In this document: piece by piece, positions 16,232-25,277 of the stretch
How the letters are laid out: the number at the start of each line of letters is the position of its first letter
Position numbering within the stretch: the stretch's first letter is position 1
Assembly (NCBI RefSeq): GCF_023554105.1
Contig: NZ_JAMJWE010000019.1
Coordinates: 1 to 64,000 of the forward strand
DNA from: Brucella sp. 21LCYQ03
GTDB taxonomy: Bacteria; Pseudomonadota; Alphaproteobacteria; Rhizobiales; Rhizobiaceae
Direction: 5' to 3'
Length of the DNA stretch: 64,000 nucleotides
Notes under the pieces: generated by a model
The model's database searches: none
The model's input: only the letters and a program-made list of their open reading frames with translations
What the model was told of the DNA's origin: nothing
Translations under genes and position numbers: made by a program

Positions 16232-17125
16232 ATGTCTGATAACCCGTCGTTGCAAGATCCTCGAACGATTTATCCCGCCCCACCCTTTCCCAAACAAAGC
16301 CAGGCAAGACCGGGCATTGCTGAAAAGATGCAGCCGGAACCTGATCATGGCGAAAAATCTTATCGCGGCAGCAATCGTCTTGCCGGTCGTCGCGCTTTGA
16401 TCACTGGAGGCGATTCTGGTATCGGACGTGCCGCAGCGATCGCCTTTGCCCGCGAGGGCGCTGATGTGGCGATATCCTATCTGCTGGAAGAAGAAGAGGA
16501 CGCACAGTCGGTCATCGCGTTAATCAGCGCCGAAGGCCGCAAAGCCGTTGCCCTCCCCGGGGATATCAGCGATGAGGCATGGTGCCGGGATATGGTCAGC
16601 CAGGCGGCACACCAGCTGAAAGGGCTGGATATTCTGGTTATTAATGCCGGGCGGCAGCAGTTTCGCAACGAAATTTCCGAGCTGACGAGTGAGGATTTTG
16701 ACAAAACCATGAAGACCAATCTTTACGCGCTGCACTGGATCGCTCAAACCGCAGCCCCATTGCTGCCGGCTGGTTCTGCGATAATCACAACCGCATCGAT
16801 CCAGGCATACCAGCCTTCGGAGATCTTGCTTGATTATGCGACGACCAAGGCCGGAATTGTGGCCTATACCAAAGCGTTGGCCAAGCAATTTATCAAAAAG
16901 GGCATTCGGGTGAATGCAGTTGCTCCCGGACCCATTTGGACTGTGTTGCAGCCTTCTGGTGGTCAACCCGACGAGAAGGTCATCCATTTTGGCGAAGACA
17001 GCGATTTCGGCCGACCTGGACAACCAGTCGAATTGGCCCCCATCTACGTTTTCCTTGCTTCCAATGATGCGAGCTTCATTAATGGAGAAATTTATGGTGC
17101 CACAGGCGGTAAAGGCATCGGCTGA
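16232..17125 (+). CDS. Short-chain dehydrogenase/reductase, YghA-like
   Basis: A 297-residue SDR with the N-terminal extension found in YghA/YhxC-type proteins (RTIYPAPPFPKQSQ, then PGIAEKMQPEPDHGE). The cofactor motif is TGGDSGIGRAAA, followed by the NAG strand (VINAGRQQ), catalytic serine region ITTASIQAYQP and YATTKAGI with the Tyr-x-x-x-Lys pair. The late RVNAVAPGPIWT is typical. It probably reduces or oxidises aldehydes or alcohols with NAD(P)H; the substrate is unknown. The ribosome site is AGGAAGAGAG. It stands between two terminators, so it is probably transcribed alone. Confidence 0.92.
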   Translation: MSDNPSLQDPRTIYPAPPFPKQSQARPGIAEKMQPEPDHGEKSYRGSNRLAGRRALITGGDSGIGRAAAIAFAREGADVAISYLLEEEEDAQSVIALISAEGRKAVALPGDISDEAWCRDMVSQAAHQLKGLDILVINAGRQQFRNEISELTSEDFDKTMKTNLYALHWIAQTAAPLLPAGSAIITTASIQAYQPSEILLDYATTKAGIVAYTKALAKQFIKKGIRVNAVAPGPIWTVLQPSGGQPDEKVIHFGEDSDFGRPGQPVELAPIYVFLASNDASFINGEIYGATGGKGIG

Positions 17126-17161
17126 GTCACTGAGCTAAAAATAACCCGCCACCAGAAAAGA

Positions 17162-17185
17162 GGGTGCCGATCGGCACCCCTTTTT
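17162..17185 (+). terminator. Rho-independent terminator
   Basis: A perfect nine-base-pair palindromic stem (GGGTGCCGA/TCGGCACCC) followed by five Ts, after the SDR gene. Confidence 0.9.
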
Positions 17186-17442
17186 ACGTCTATTTCTTCA
17201 AAATAGGGGGAATTGGCGAGCCATCGCGGTGCGCAGCATGGCGGCTTAAGCCGTTTTGAGGCGCATGCACATGCTCGCGCAGATGCCTTTTCTTCCCAGC
17301 GGCTTGAACAGACATACTCGGATCGGAGACTTATCAGTACAGGAGTGGAGCCGAGTTAGGTCACAGCAACAATCAACTGACACCGCAATCCGTCCGAACC
17401 TCGCCTCCCCCTGCAGCAATTGCTGTTCGTCGAACTGCACCT

Positions 17443-18606
17443 TCAACCGTTGGGCTTAATCACCACCTTGATGCAACCATCCTGTTTGTCGCGAAACCTC
17501 TTGTAGGCCTCGGGTCCATCCTCAAGACCTATGCGATCAGTGATCAAAAAGGATGGGTCGATCTTCCCCTCGATGATCAGCTGCAACAATGGCTCGAGAT
17601 AACGCTGCACATGGGTTTGTCCGGTTTTCAGGGTGAGCCCCTTGCCTACAACTGCCCCAAGTGCAGTCGGAACTGCCGATCCCATAAATACGCCGGGAAT
17701 GGACACTATGCCACCGGGGCGGCACGCGAGAATTGCCTGGTTGAGAGCATAGGGCCGTTCAGTCGTAGTGAGACTCGATTGTAACTTTTCGATAACCCCG
17801 CCCGCACCGTGACTTTCCATGCCGACTGCTTCGATTACCGCATCCGGACCTTCTCCGTTGGTTAGATCGATGATCTCCTGCTGAAGATCGTCGCTTTTAT
17901 AATCCACGACATCAGCCCCTGCCTGCCGCGCCAATGCTAAACGTTCAGGAATGCTGTCAATCGCTATCACTTTCTCCGCACCCAATAGAAAGGCCGACTT
18001 GATTGCAAAAAGTCCGACCGGGCCACAGCCAAACACCGCAACGCTTTGACCTGGTCGAATATCGCAATTCTCCGCCGCCATATATCCAGTTGGGAAGATA
18101 TCGGACAAAAATAGAACTTGCTCATCGCTAAGATTATCGGGAACTACGACCGATCCAACATCGGCGAATGGAACTCTTAAATACTGTGCCTGTCCGCCTG
18201 GAAAACGTCCGTAAAGCTCGGAATAGCCGAAAAGACCCGCCGTCGGATAACCAATCTGCTGGGCTTGCATAGAAGCATTTGGATTTGAGCGTTGGCAGAG
18301 CGAAAAAAGTCCACTGCTACACATTCGGCACGCACCGCATGAAATTGTAAAAGGGACAACAATCCGGTCTCCGACCTTCAACTTGCTGTTGCCTTTGCCT
18401 ACCTCGACCACCTCCCCCATGGTCTCATGACCCATAATATCACCTGCATGCATCCCGGGCACAAACCCACCATATAGATGAAGGTCAGACCCACAAATGG
18501 CACAGCTTGTCACCCTGATAATAGCGTCACGATCATCCTGGATGATTGGATCATCGACTTCCTCACAACGTATATCGCCAGTGCCGTGCCATGTTAACGC
18601 TTTCAT
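17443..18606 (-). CDS. Zinc-dependent alcohol dehydrogenase, formaldehyde-dehydrogenase-like
   Basis: About 387 residues from the ATG at 18606 (MKALTWHGTGDIRCEEV), with GGGAGAAG ahead. The catalytic zinc site is in SCAICGSDLHLYGG and DIMGHETMGEV, the structural zinc cysteines in SCGACRMCSSGLFSLCQ, and the NAD fold in VAVFGCGPVGLFA. A late insertion (GAGGVIEKLQ) and RTGQTHV fit the glutathione-independent formaldehyde dehydrogenase-like branch of the family. It probably detoxifies aldehydes. An EcfG-type promoter lies about 100 bases before it, opposite to another for the next gene. A decayed copy lies at 2158-2935. Confidence 0.9.
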   Translation of the reverse strand: MKALTWHGTGDIRCEEVDDPIIQDDRDAIIRVTSCAICGSDLHLYGGFVPGMHAGDIMGHETMGEVVEVGKGNSKLKVGDRIVVPFTISCGACRMCSSGLFSLCQRSNPNASMQAQQIGYPTAGLFGYSELYGRFPGGQAQYLRVPFADVGSVVVPDNLSDEQVLFLSDIFPTGYMAAENCDIRPGQSVAVFGCGPVGLFAIKSAFLLGAEKVIAIDSIPERLALARQAGADVVDYKSDDLQQEIIDLTNGEGPDAVIEAVGMESHGAGGVIEKLQSSLTTTERPYALNQAILACRPGGIVSIPGVFMGSAVPTALGAVVGKGLTLKTGQTHVQRYLEPLLQLIIEGKIDPSFLITDRIGLEDGPEAYKRFRDKQDGCIKVVIKPNG

Positions 18607-18704
18607 TGTCTTCTCCCTATGCAAACTCAGGACTGAGCTAGCAGACGAACCTGTTATTCAAAGCCCGCGGCTCAGTTGCCATTCTCTACATTGTTCGTGC
18701 TCCG

Positions 18705-18729
18705 AACTCGCGAGAGGGCGAACTGTTCC
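18705..18729 (-). promoter_or_regulatory. EcfG-type promoter for the dehydrogenase
   Basis: Minus-strand GGAAC (18725-18729), 17 bases, GTTC (GTT 18705-18707), about 100 bases before the dehydrogenase start. Confidence 0.75.
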
Positions 18730-18767
18730 TTTGTGGAGGATCAGGCGGGCAATTATGCAAACCGTCG

Positions 18768-18792
18768 GGAACAAGTGCCACAGAGCTGGGTT
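18768..18792 (+). promoter_or_regulatory. EcfG-type promoter for hypothetical at 18832
   Basis: GGAAC (18768-18772), 17 bases, GTTTGG (GTT 18790-18792), 40 bases before the start at 18832. It is back to back with the box at 18705-18729. Confidence 0.78.
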
Positions 18793-18831
18793 TGGACGTC
18801 AAGGCCTCACGCCAAAACAAAGGAGCTTCCC

Positions 18832-19224
18832 ATGCGATATCGCGATATCAAAACGCCTAATGAGTGGGGTGAATCTCCAGATCGCGGAATTGCGGTCACA
18901 CCCTACACCCAGATGTTTCTTTTTGCCCTGCTTCCTCAGAAGGGGGCGGAAGGTCAGGATCGCGCTCCGATTTCAGGAGGAAGACTTGTCGCGGCCGCAT
19001 CTACCGCCGATGCGCGATTGGTTGCAGCGGAAACAGAGTTCTTGCAGGAAACGGATCGGCCTAGTAAGGCCGGCTTGACTCACAGTTCAGCGTTTCGTGA
19101 TGAGAAGCTTTATCGTGTCGAGCAAGTCGATCAACGGCCAGTTGAAGCGGATCGTGGTCTAATTGCATCCGAGTTTGATGAGGAGTGCCGATCATTCCTG
19201 TCTCTCCCGAAGCGAAATCGCTAG
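18832..19224 (+). CDS. Unknown hydrophilic stress-regulon protein
   Basis: A 130-residue protein counted from the ATG at 18832 (MRYRDIKTPNEWGESPDRG), chosen because AAAGGAG lies eight bases ahead and the EcfG-type promoter 40 bases ahead; the longer frame from 18676 would start inside the promoter. After a short hydrophobic patch (YTQMFLFALLP) it is charged and probably disordered, rich in Ala, Glu and Arg. No family is recognised. It shares a divergent promoter region with the alcohol dehydrogenase. Confidence 0.65.
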   Translation: MRYRDIKTPNEWGESPDRGIAVTPYTQMFLFALLPQKGAEGQDRAPISGGRLVAAASTADARLVAAETEFLQETDRPSKAGLTHSSAFRDEKLYRVEQVDQRPVEADRGLIASEFDEECRSFLSLPKRNR

Positions 19225-19850
19225 CAGCTCCAGGTAATATCAGAGGCATGTCTTTGTCTTTAATCACCTCGAAACGGCCCGGGCAGCGTGCCAGTCTCAC
19301 TTACTCCGAGCAGAGACAAACGCAGTTCGTTTTCGACCAGCTTTCCTTCAAGCAAGGATAGTTGATTCCTTGCCCAGTTGGCGGCCACTCAAAAACCTTA
19401 AGCATGAGGGACGGTTGACATGCCTTGTCGAATTTCATCCCATGTGGAGCCGATTTTCGAATTCGGTTCAGCGACATCATGCCTGAAAACGACAAGTGAT
19501 TAATCAGGAAATTTGTGCTGCTTCTGATCCCCAAAGTTTTAGTCTAGTCTAACTTCGGTGCGATGGAGACGGGATCAATAGTGCCAAATTTCATACATTT
19601 AAATATGGTGCTGATTTATTTAAGGACGATTATCGATTTTTACTGGTTGAAATGTTTGGAATGATTTTTGAACCTCATTTCATCTCGGAAAAAACGTTGC
19701 TGAGTAAGTAAAAGATTCGGCTTCTATCCACGTATACTGCTATTGTTAGTATGATTTTGACATTTATAGGGAGGGTTAACGTAGCACAAGGTGGACTGCT
19801 ATGAAATTTAATAGACCGTTGAGTATAGTTTCGTAAAACCACACACTCCG
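19225..19850. other. Long gap, no gene recognised
   Basis: About 625 bases without a frame I can defend. The first part has scattered coding-like pieces broken by stops, and the second (about 19560-19800) is AT-rich. It may be a decayed gene plus intergenic DNA. Confidence 0.45.
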
Positions 19851-20240
19851 TCAATCCCGCCCTTGATTCCAATCGGGATCAATCCGGCCCTCTTCTGCCT
19901 TATGGATATATTGCGAACATACCAACCAGCCTTTGATTGGACGGAGTAGTAATACGCAAATCATGATTGTTATGGGCAGGGTAGTGAGTATATGCACCCA
20001 GATAGGTGGTTCAAAGGTAGATTGTAACCAAATTCCGAATAAAAGTGCAGGCACTGCGGTAATCGTCATTGAAAAGAACGCGGGCCCGTCTGCCGGGTCG
20101 GCGTAGGAATAATCGAGGCTACAGGCTTCGCACTTATTCGCCAGTGTCAGATAGCCCTTAAAAAGGTGGCCTTGCTTACACCTCGGACATAAGCCGCGAA
20201 TTCCAGTTTGGAAGGAACTGTTCAAGTTTGTTTTAGTCAT
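19851..20240 (-). CDS. DUF983 membrane protein with zinc-ribbon motif
   Basis: A 129-residue protein from the ATG at 20240, which has AGGAGG ahead; longer in-frame starts lack this. The N-terminus has two CxxC pairs (GLCPRCKQGHLF and NKCEACSLDYSY), and two membrane segments follow (about residues 55-76 and 80-100). This is the DUF983 layout, found near cytochrome oxidase genes in many Alphaproteobacteria, though none is nearby here. The usual role is unknown. The 310 bases upstream (20241-20550) show no gene. Confidence 0.85.
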   Translation of the reverse strand: MTKTNLNSSFQTGIRGLCPRCKQGHLFKGYLTLANKCEACSLDYSYADPADGPAFFSMTITAVPALLFGIWLQSTFEPPIWVHILTTLPITIMICVLLLRPIKGWLVCSQYIHKAEEGRIDPDWNQGRD

Positions 20241-20550
20241 GAAACCTCCTGCAAAAGAAATAGGTCTGCAAACAATTCTGTTAGCAGTCGCGAAAGCTTT
20301 TACCTCGTGATGCATTTGAAGGGTTAGTAACCGCAGAAATTTGCACCGTTAGTTCCGAACCCCGTTGTAGTTTCCAACTTTTTGCGGGGAAAACGTATTG
20401 CGGAGCGTTTTCCAGTGAGAATGGAATAGAGTTAAGTTTGTCAGAGCGACATATCATCCGGCAATTCAAGTAACTTCACTTAGATGCCAAACGTACTCAA
20501 TGTAGACGATAGTGTCATTTGCATGAAAGATGAGGCGGCACACGCCTGAC

Positions 20551-21186
20551 TTACGCCCCGGTCTCACTGTGCGGCGCACCCGTTGGCTTGGATTCCGGTG
20601 AGTTTCTGTGGCGGAGGAAAATGGAGAACACGACGAGGACGGCTGTGGCTAAAAACTCGGATTGCCAATTCTGAAAAGACTCAAACCACAACTGAGGATC
20701 AGCCAGATGTTCAAACAAAGACTCCGTCTTCCCGCCATGCCTAAGCGCTTGATTGTGCGCTGCCGCGTGGCTGCTTATCCAATGAAGTACGAAAGACAAT
20801 ACGAACAAAATGGCCAACGCAATTCCAAGCGAGTAGGAATAGAGCCATGCCCACACCGGATGCCCTCGACTTAAACGCGCTGGCGCTACATCATTGCGTC
20901 GATCCGGTTCGTCGGGGTCGCGCGATTCAGCTGAACCGCGCTGAAATAACAGTGCTGTTAGAATCACGTAGGCTGACATTTGAAGAAACTCGCTCTCCCA
21001 GTTCTCAAATACCGCAGATATGAAATCACCACTGCAAAGATACGTGAGCAAACTGATTGCCAATTTACCATGCTGTACCAACTCATTGTTGAACGCTATC
21101 CATCCCGTCCAGATCATGCCTCCAAAACTGGCAAGGAAGAGCACAATCAGCGCTATTGTTAATCCGTTATCTCTTAGCGGCCTCAC
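20551..21186 (-). CDS. DUF6766-type four-span membrane protein
   Basis: A 211-residue membrane protein starting at a GTG at 21186. It has an internal duplication: each half has a span pair and the motif ENWESEFLQM or QNWQSEFLAT followed by a hydrophobic segment, with spans at about 10-31, 70-85, 113-135 and 178-195. This duplicated W-x-SEF pattern matches the family now called DUF6766, of unknown role. The start codon overlaps the stop of the small frame 21183-21419 as GTGA, which suggests coupled translation. Confidence 0.8.
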   Translation of the reverse strand: MRPLRDNGLTIALIVLFLASFGGMIWTGWIAFNNELVQHGKLAISLLTYLCSGDFISAVFENWESEFLQMSAYVILTALLFQRGSAESRDPDEPDRRNDVAPARLSRGHPVWAWLYSYSLGIALAILFVLSFVLHWISSHAAAHNQALRHGGKTESLFEHLADPQLWFESFQNWQSEFLATAVLVVFSIFLRHRNSPESKPTGAPHSETGA

Positions 21187-21419
21187 TGCTTATTCCTAAC
21201 TGGCGTTAACACTCGAGGATGAATTTGCGGTAGCCTTGCCAAGCTGGCGATCCATCTCGAGCGAAGAAGGATCAACGATTGCGTGGATTGTACTGGGATA
21301 CGAATGGGAGCCGACGTCTGACGCCAGTACCAACAGATTGCGAGGAAGATCCCCGTGAATACCCTCTTAGCAAAAATTTCACGGTTGGGATCTGGGTGGA
21401 ATTGTTTGGTTTCATACAT
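21183..21419 (-). CDS. Possible small protein coupled to DUF6766 gene
   Basis: A 78-residue frame with a short hydrophobic segment (FTGIFLAICWYW) after MYETKQFHPDPNREIF. The second half is basic and unlike a normal domain, so a frameshift may have altered it. The overlap of its stop with the next start, and its place 30 bases after another small gene, favour it being real. There is no clear ribosome site or family. Confidence 0.35.
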   Translation of the reverse strand: MYETKQFHPDPNREIFAKRVFTGIFLAICWYWRQTSAPIRIPVQSTQSLILLRSRWIASLARLPQIHPRVLTPVRNKQ

Positions 21420-21449
21420 GATAATCAGCCCAGCGGGTCTTACTCATTT

Positions 21450-21632
21450 CTAATCGTTTGACCGATCTGGATACGGCTCTATGGGGAGCCTTCTTTTTGG
21501 GTTTCCTGGCGAATTTGATTGCTCATGTGTCGGTTGTTCGTTCTGGTCTTTGGGATCAAAAACAGCAGGATCTGCGGATTGATCATCGCGAACAAAATCA
21601 GGATCTGACCACGGGCTTTTCTTTCTGTCCAT
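21450..21632 (-). CDS. Small hydrophilic protein (60 residues)
   Basis: Starts at the ATG at 21632 (MDRKKSPWSDPDFVRDDQSA) with GAGGAG ahead. The product is rich in Asp, Gln, Pro and Asn, without hydrophobic stretches, and ends RRLPIEPYPDRSND. It resembles disordered stress peptides. It lies just past the terminator of the DUF892 gene and at the head of the run 21632 to 20551, so it may be read by leakage from the EcfG-type promoter at 22219. Confidence 0.6.
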   Translation of the reverse strand: MDRKKSPWSDPDFVRDDQSADPAVFDPKDQNEQPTHEQSNSPGNPKRRLPIEPYPDRSND

Positions 21633-21655
21633 TTTTACACTCCTCAAACGATAAA

Positions 21656-21671
21656 CCCCGCCAAGGCGGGG
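21656..21671 (-). terminator. Terminator after DUF892 gene
   Basis: Seven-base-pair GC stem (CCCCGCC/GGCGGGG) with a two-base loop, 12 bases after the DUF892 stop, followed on the minus strand by TTTA. Confidence 0.7.
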
Positions 21672-21682
21672 GCTTTAAGAAT

Positions 21683-22180
21683 TTAGGCAGCCTTCAAGTT
21701 GATTTTGGTTTCTGCTAGTTTGGTCAAATTATCATCCGTTTGACCCTCTTCCTGCAAGGTTGCGTCAAGAAGCTTAGCTATTTCTTTGTGTCCGAGTTTT
21801 GTGGCCCAGCGTTTAAGTGTACCATAGCGGGTAATTTCGTAATGCTCGACGGCCTGTGCGGAAGATATTAGGCCTGCATCAAAAGCTCTTGTACCCTTGA
21901 ACTCATCGATGATCTCTTCGCCTTCAGCAATAATCCCCTCAATCGCATCGCACGTTTTACCCTTAGCGCGTTTTCCGAGAAGTTCGAACACCTGCTGAAG
22001 CCGTTCGATGTGTTCCTGAGTTTGTTCTTTATGAGTTTCGAATGCTGCTTTGAGCTCTGGCGTTACAGCGGCCCTCGCCATCTTTGGCAACGCTTTGACG
22101 ATTTTACGCTCGGCGTAATAAATGTCCTTGAGCGTGTCGTAAAACAAATCGTCGAGTGTTTTTTCCTTCGTAGTTGGCAT
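21683..22180 (-). CDS. Ferritin-like DUF892 (YciE/YciF family) stress protein
   Basis: A 165-residue protein from the ATG at 22180 (MPTTKEKTLDDLFYDTLKD), which has GGAGAG ahead; the earlier ATG at 22192 is too close to that site. It shares long stretches with the protein at 2998-3498, such as KGKTCDAIEGIIAEGEEIID and ISSAQAVEHYEITRYGTLK. Same ferritin-like four-helix bundle with candidate metal ligands. Preceded by an EcfG-type promoter and followed by a terminator. The two copies have different C-termini. Confidence 0.9.
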   Translation of the reverse strand: MPTTKEKTLDDLFYDTLKDIYYAERKIVKALPKMARAAVTPELKAAFETHKEQTQEHIERLQQVFELLGKRAKGKTCDAIEGIIAEGEEIIDEFKGTRAFDAGLISSAQAVEHYEITRYGTLKRWATKLGHKEIAKLLDATLQEEGQTDDNLTKLAETKINLKAA

Positions 22181-22218
22181 TCTTCTCTCCATTGGAATGA
22201 ATGCCCCTGCTTGAAATT

Positions 22219-22243
22219 AACGTCGACAAATCCTGTTAGTTCC
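22219..22243 (-). promoter_or_regulatory. EcfG-type promoter for second DUF892 gene
   Basis: Minus-strand GGAAC (22239-22243), 17 bases, GTT (22219-22221), 39 bases before the start. Confidence 0.82.
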
Positions 22244-22469
22244 TGCCAAAATGAAGTTACTTCGCCTCTGTGTAGTGTCGCGTAAATTTGAGCCAATTTC
22301 CCCTACGAGTTACCTCACGGAAAGACAGAATAAACAAAGCGGTACACGTCGTGGGATCTGATCGGCGTTAAAAAGGGAAAATTCACTAGCGATCAAAGCA
22401 GTAATCCAGAATGCATAAGCATCGTTCCCGGAATGCAAGATTTCTCAGTGATCCAAATTTGCAGGATAT

Positions 22470-22769
22470 TTAAGTCTCATGCTGGAAAACGGACCGATGC
22501 CCACTCTCCGTCAGAAGGAACAACAAAGATTGTTTTCCAAGTTCAATAATTATGCCCTCCCTAACCATCTGTTCTAGCGCACAATCAAACTCACTTTTAG
22601 TTATATCTTGGCGACGAAGTTTATTCTCGGCTGTAATTCGGTTAAGAGCAATTTCATTCGCTTTCAATTCCTTGTCCATATGTATCAATCGCATCAATAA
22701 TTCGCGAGCACGCCCCACTTTTTGCTCATCCAATAATCTGGTTCCGTCCCGCTGCATCTCTTCCTCCAA
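22470..22769 (-). CDS. Small helical protein, unknown
   Basis: A 99-residue frame starting MEEEMQRDGTRLLDEQKVGR. The middle is a likely coiled-coil or long helix (MRLIHMDKELKANEIALNR), and the end (DCALEQMVREGIIIELGKQS) looks like a small winged-helix piece. A weak purine-rich site precedes the start. No family is recognised. Being next to stress genes is the only context. The next 200 bases upstream show nothing. Confidence 0.5.
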   Translation of the reverse strand: MEEEMQRDGTRLLDEQKVGRARELLMRLIHMDKELKANEIALNRITAENKLRRQDITKSEFDCALEQMVREGIIIELGKQSLLFLLTESGHRSVFQHET

Positions 22770-22975
22770 AAATTTTCTGATAGCGCCTTCAGCACTATCC
22801 AGGTTTGATTAAATCACTCGACTTCGGGCTTGTTGCAAAGAGTTACTGTGAGTAAGTTATTTTTACTGACGCGTACGCATGATCAAATACGAGTGACTGT
22901 TCCTTTCTTTTATATTTTTCTTCGATGCCGACTTTGTAAAACAGGACGTTAATGGAAATAATGGTGCGGTGAAGA

Positions 22976-23479
22976 TTACACCTTTAGAGCTGAATTCGTT
23001 ACCATTTTCGGTTCATCGCGGTGTGCCAATGAACGGGACCGCCCAAAAACATCGTGACGAGAACCTTCAAGCTCGGATAGTGAGCCGGCCAATGTGCTGC
23101 CCCAAACCACATGAGCCGCCATCATGAGCAAATTTCGTTGCGCGGGATGATTCACTGCGGGCGATAATAATCCAAAAGCTGGTAACCAACCAAGATAGCT
23201 CGCAGCCCACACAGCTAATCCAAAACGAGTTCCACTAGTTTGTCGAGGCAAGAGTGCAAATAATGCGCCTGTCAGCGCCCCATATCCAACATGCGCGAAA
23301 ATAGTAAGGTTTTTCGTCGCGTGCTCATTTCTACTCCAACTAACCCGATCCATAATCAGGCGTGGAGGCAGCGGATACTGTTTGTCAATGTTTAACACGT
23401 TATGCAATCGCCGCATCGTTGCCGTCATGGCAACAGTCGCGGCGACGCCGGCTAAACCTCCTAAAAGCACACGGCTCAC
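22976..23479 (-). CDS. Membrane protein, DUF1440/YagU-like or DUF6789-like
   Basis: A 167-residue protein with about four hydrophobic segments: 1-20 (VLLGGLAGVAATVAM), about 60-82, 88-108 and 117-135. The N-terminal GLAGVAATVAMT and the pattern of short spans with a conserved middle PPRLIMDRVSW resemble small inner-membrane proteins of the YagU/DUF6789 type; the name is tentative. It follows the DUF892-like gene at 23514 with about 35 bases between on the same strand, so both are probably read from the EcfG-type promoter at 24051. Confidence 0.7.
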   Translation of the reverse strand: MSRVLLGGLAGVAATVAMTATMRRLHNVLNIDKQYPLPPRLIMDRVSWSRNEHATKNLTIFAHVGYGALTGALFALLPRQTSGTRFGLAVWAASYLGWLPAFGLLSPAVNHPAQRNLLMMAAHVVWGSTLAGSLSELEGSRHDVFGRSRSLAHRDEPKMVTNSALKV

Positions 23480-23513
23480 ACCTGTCTCCTATATGTCTTC
23501 AAAGCGCTTGGCA

Positions 23514-24023
23514 TCAACGCTTTGCACTATCAGCATCGCTTTCGGAGCGCACGAGAAATTGCTCCGTAGTTGCAGTAAGATGTTCCTTTAACCAATCTGC
23601 CATAGCTTCTTCTTCACGAAGGTTTTCTTCACAAACCCGCGCTATCTCTGTTTCTCCAAGAGACCGTGCGGCCGCGATGAGGATGGTGTAGGATGCAATT
23701 TCCATATGCTCAAATGTATAGCTGGCCAGAGAGCCCTTCATCACTTCGTCGCTCGCAAAGATTCCGCTCAAAGACTGTGCAGTGGCCATTAGCTTGCCGC
23801 CCATGGCTTTCATAGTCGATGCTTCTTCATCCAGCCTGTCCAGACAGGTTTTCAGACGGGCAGCTTGGCCTTTCGTTTCATCCACGTGCAGTCGAATGCG
23901 ATCACTTAATTCGGGATAATTTTCGAGGCGGCTTAGTTGGCCATTAAGCATAGTCTCCGCCTGCTCTTCCATTGCATGAGCGTCACGCAGCCATTGAATG
24001 AGCCATTCTCGGGATTCTGTCAT
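23514..24023 (-). CDS. Ferritin-like DUF892-family protein, divergent branch
   Basis: A 169-residue protein from the ATG at 24023 (MTESREWLIQWLRDAHAMEE); the ATG six bases earlier sits on the ribosome site GAGGAG. It is a helical bundle with the metal-ligand-like pairs DAHAMEEQAETML, HVDETKGQAARL and FEHMEIASYTI, the last close to the HYE motif of the other DUF892 proteins. This branch lacks the TLDDLF start. The EcfG-type promoter is 28 bases upstream. A decayed copy with a similar leader is at 31513-31710. Confidence 0.87.
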   Translation of the reverse strand: MTESREWLIQWLRDAHAMEEQAETMLNGQLSRLENYPELSDRIRLHVDETKGQAARLKTCLDRLDEEASTMKAMGGKLMATAQSLSGIFASDEVMKGSLASYTFEHMEIASYTILIAAARSLGETEIARVCEENLREEEAMADWLKEHLTATTEQFLVRSESDADSAKR

Positions 24024-24050
24024 ATTCATCTCCTCTGATTGAGGCGACCT

Positions 24051-24075
24051 AACCTAGAGAGCAGATAAATGTTCC
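24051..24075 (-). promoter_or_regulatory. EcfG-type promoter for the DUF892-like operon
   Basis: Minus-strand GGAAC (24071-24075), 17 bases, GTT (24051-24053). Confidence 0.82.
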
Positions 24076-24289
24076 GGTTCGTATTCGATTATATGAAGTT
24101 TTATCGGTATAATTGGTACCAATGGGATTGATGGTTAGTGATGGTGCGATGACCAAATCCGACCTTATTTTGGTTTCGTGGTAACAAATTAATCTGGTTA
24201 AAGTGGCCACACGAGAGGTGAAAGGCTATGTCGCGAAATTTAGTTTTGAACTACCCCTGCTTTGCAGGAGACAGGCTGAATTAAGTTAT

Positions 24290-25060
24290 GCGGCCATGGC
24301 GGGCACGCCCAGCATGGCGCATTATCGTTCTTCGGCCTAGCTGGCGTTATGTGGCCGATGGACTCCAGAAGGTGCCGTTATTGAACCAATCGCTCATTCC
24401 AGCGTTTCCAACTCCACGGCACTGAAGTTCCGCCGTGGTCTCGACATATTGATGAGCTAGGTTTGGTAACGATTGTTGATCGTTTTGGCGAGAGATTGTC
24501 TTAGCTCCCGTCGACGCTTCCCGCAGACAGCTTGATGTCTGCTTTTGCCAATCGATCAGAATGGCGAATGCACATATATTGCGAGCCGCAGTCGGAATGG
24601 TGAACCAGGCTGCCGATCATGAAGTGACTGATTGAAGGAATGGAGCACAAAGCGCGCGTGGGCATTCCCGCTTTCTCACCAACCGACGATACGGCTAACG
24701 AAGGCATCGAGCACGAACACAACGTAAACGAAGCCCTGCCAAATGGCCACATGCGTGAAATCTAGAGCCACAATATTGTCGGTGCTGGCACAAAGAAGCG
24801 CCGGTATACCCGGCCGATCGGGTATAGCGCGGCCCTGTGCGATACTGTGGTTTGACGAGTTTGCCGCGAATGACGCCCTGCGGTCCCACGTCCCTCATAA
24901 GTTGAGCGAACGTGCAGCGGGCTAAGTCTTAACGCTCCCGTGGCGGCCGCCGCCAGATCTTGCGGACGCTGAAGACCTGGAAGTACTAGTTGAACACCCG
25001 GCTTATCTCGACCTTCATGGCAAGGTCGCGTCGGGCATGGACTTCTGGAGAAAACCTATT
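24290..25060 (-). pseudogene. Decayed IS3-family transposase
   Basis: Minus-strand pieces in different frames match IS3 OrfB: ARCTFAQLMRDVGPQGVIRG and LVKPQ near 24900-24830, a WPFGRASF piece, and LVHHSDCGSQYMCIRHSDRL with SAGSVDGS near 24610-24500, which corresponds to the catalytic-core HHSDRGSQY motif. Stops and frame changes interrupt it and no clear inverted repeats are seen. It separates the DUF892-like operon from the second sigma gene. Confidence 0.75.
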
Positions 25061-25223
25061 TGTCGTCTTGCTTGTAATAGACCTTACTTCAGGAGTTGAG
25101 GGCACTGCTGCAAACCGGGGCAGTTCAACTCTTTCGAATTTCTCAGCTTTATAAAGGCAGATGTATTTATAATTTATTTCAAATTGGTGGTGGATGAGGG
25201 CTAACTAACAATTGTTAAGCTAA

Positions 25224-25248
25224 GGAACGATACATCATGGGTCACGTT
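25224..25248 (+). promoter_or_regulatory. EcfG-type promoter for second sigma gene
   Basis: GGAAC (25224-25228), 17 bases, GTTGAAC (GTT 25246-25248), 30 bases before the sigma start. Confidence 0.82.
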
Positions 25249-25277
25249 GAACTGGGTATTCTTTGGAGGATTTTCCC

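Noticed and set aside
20329-20356. Possible EcfG-type promoter before the DUF983 gene
   Set aside because: The boxes are 20 bases apart instead of 16-17.
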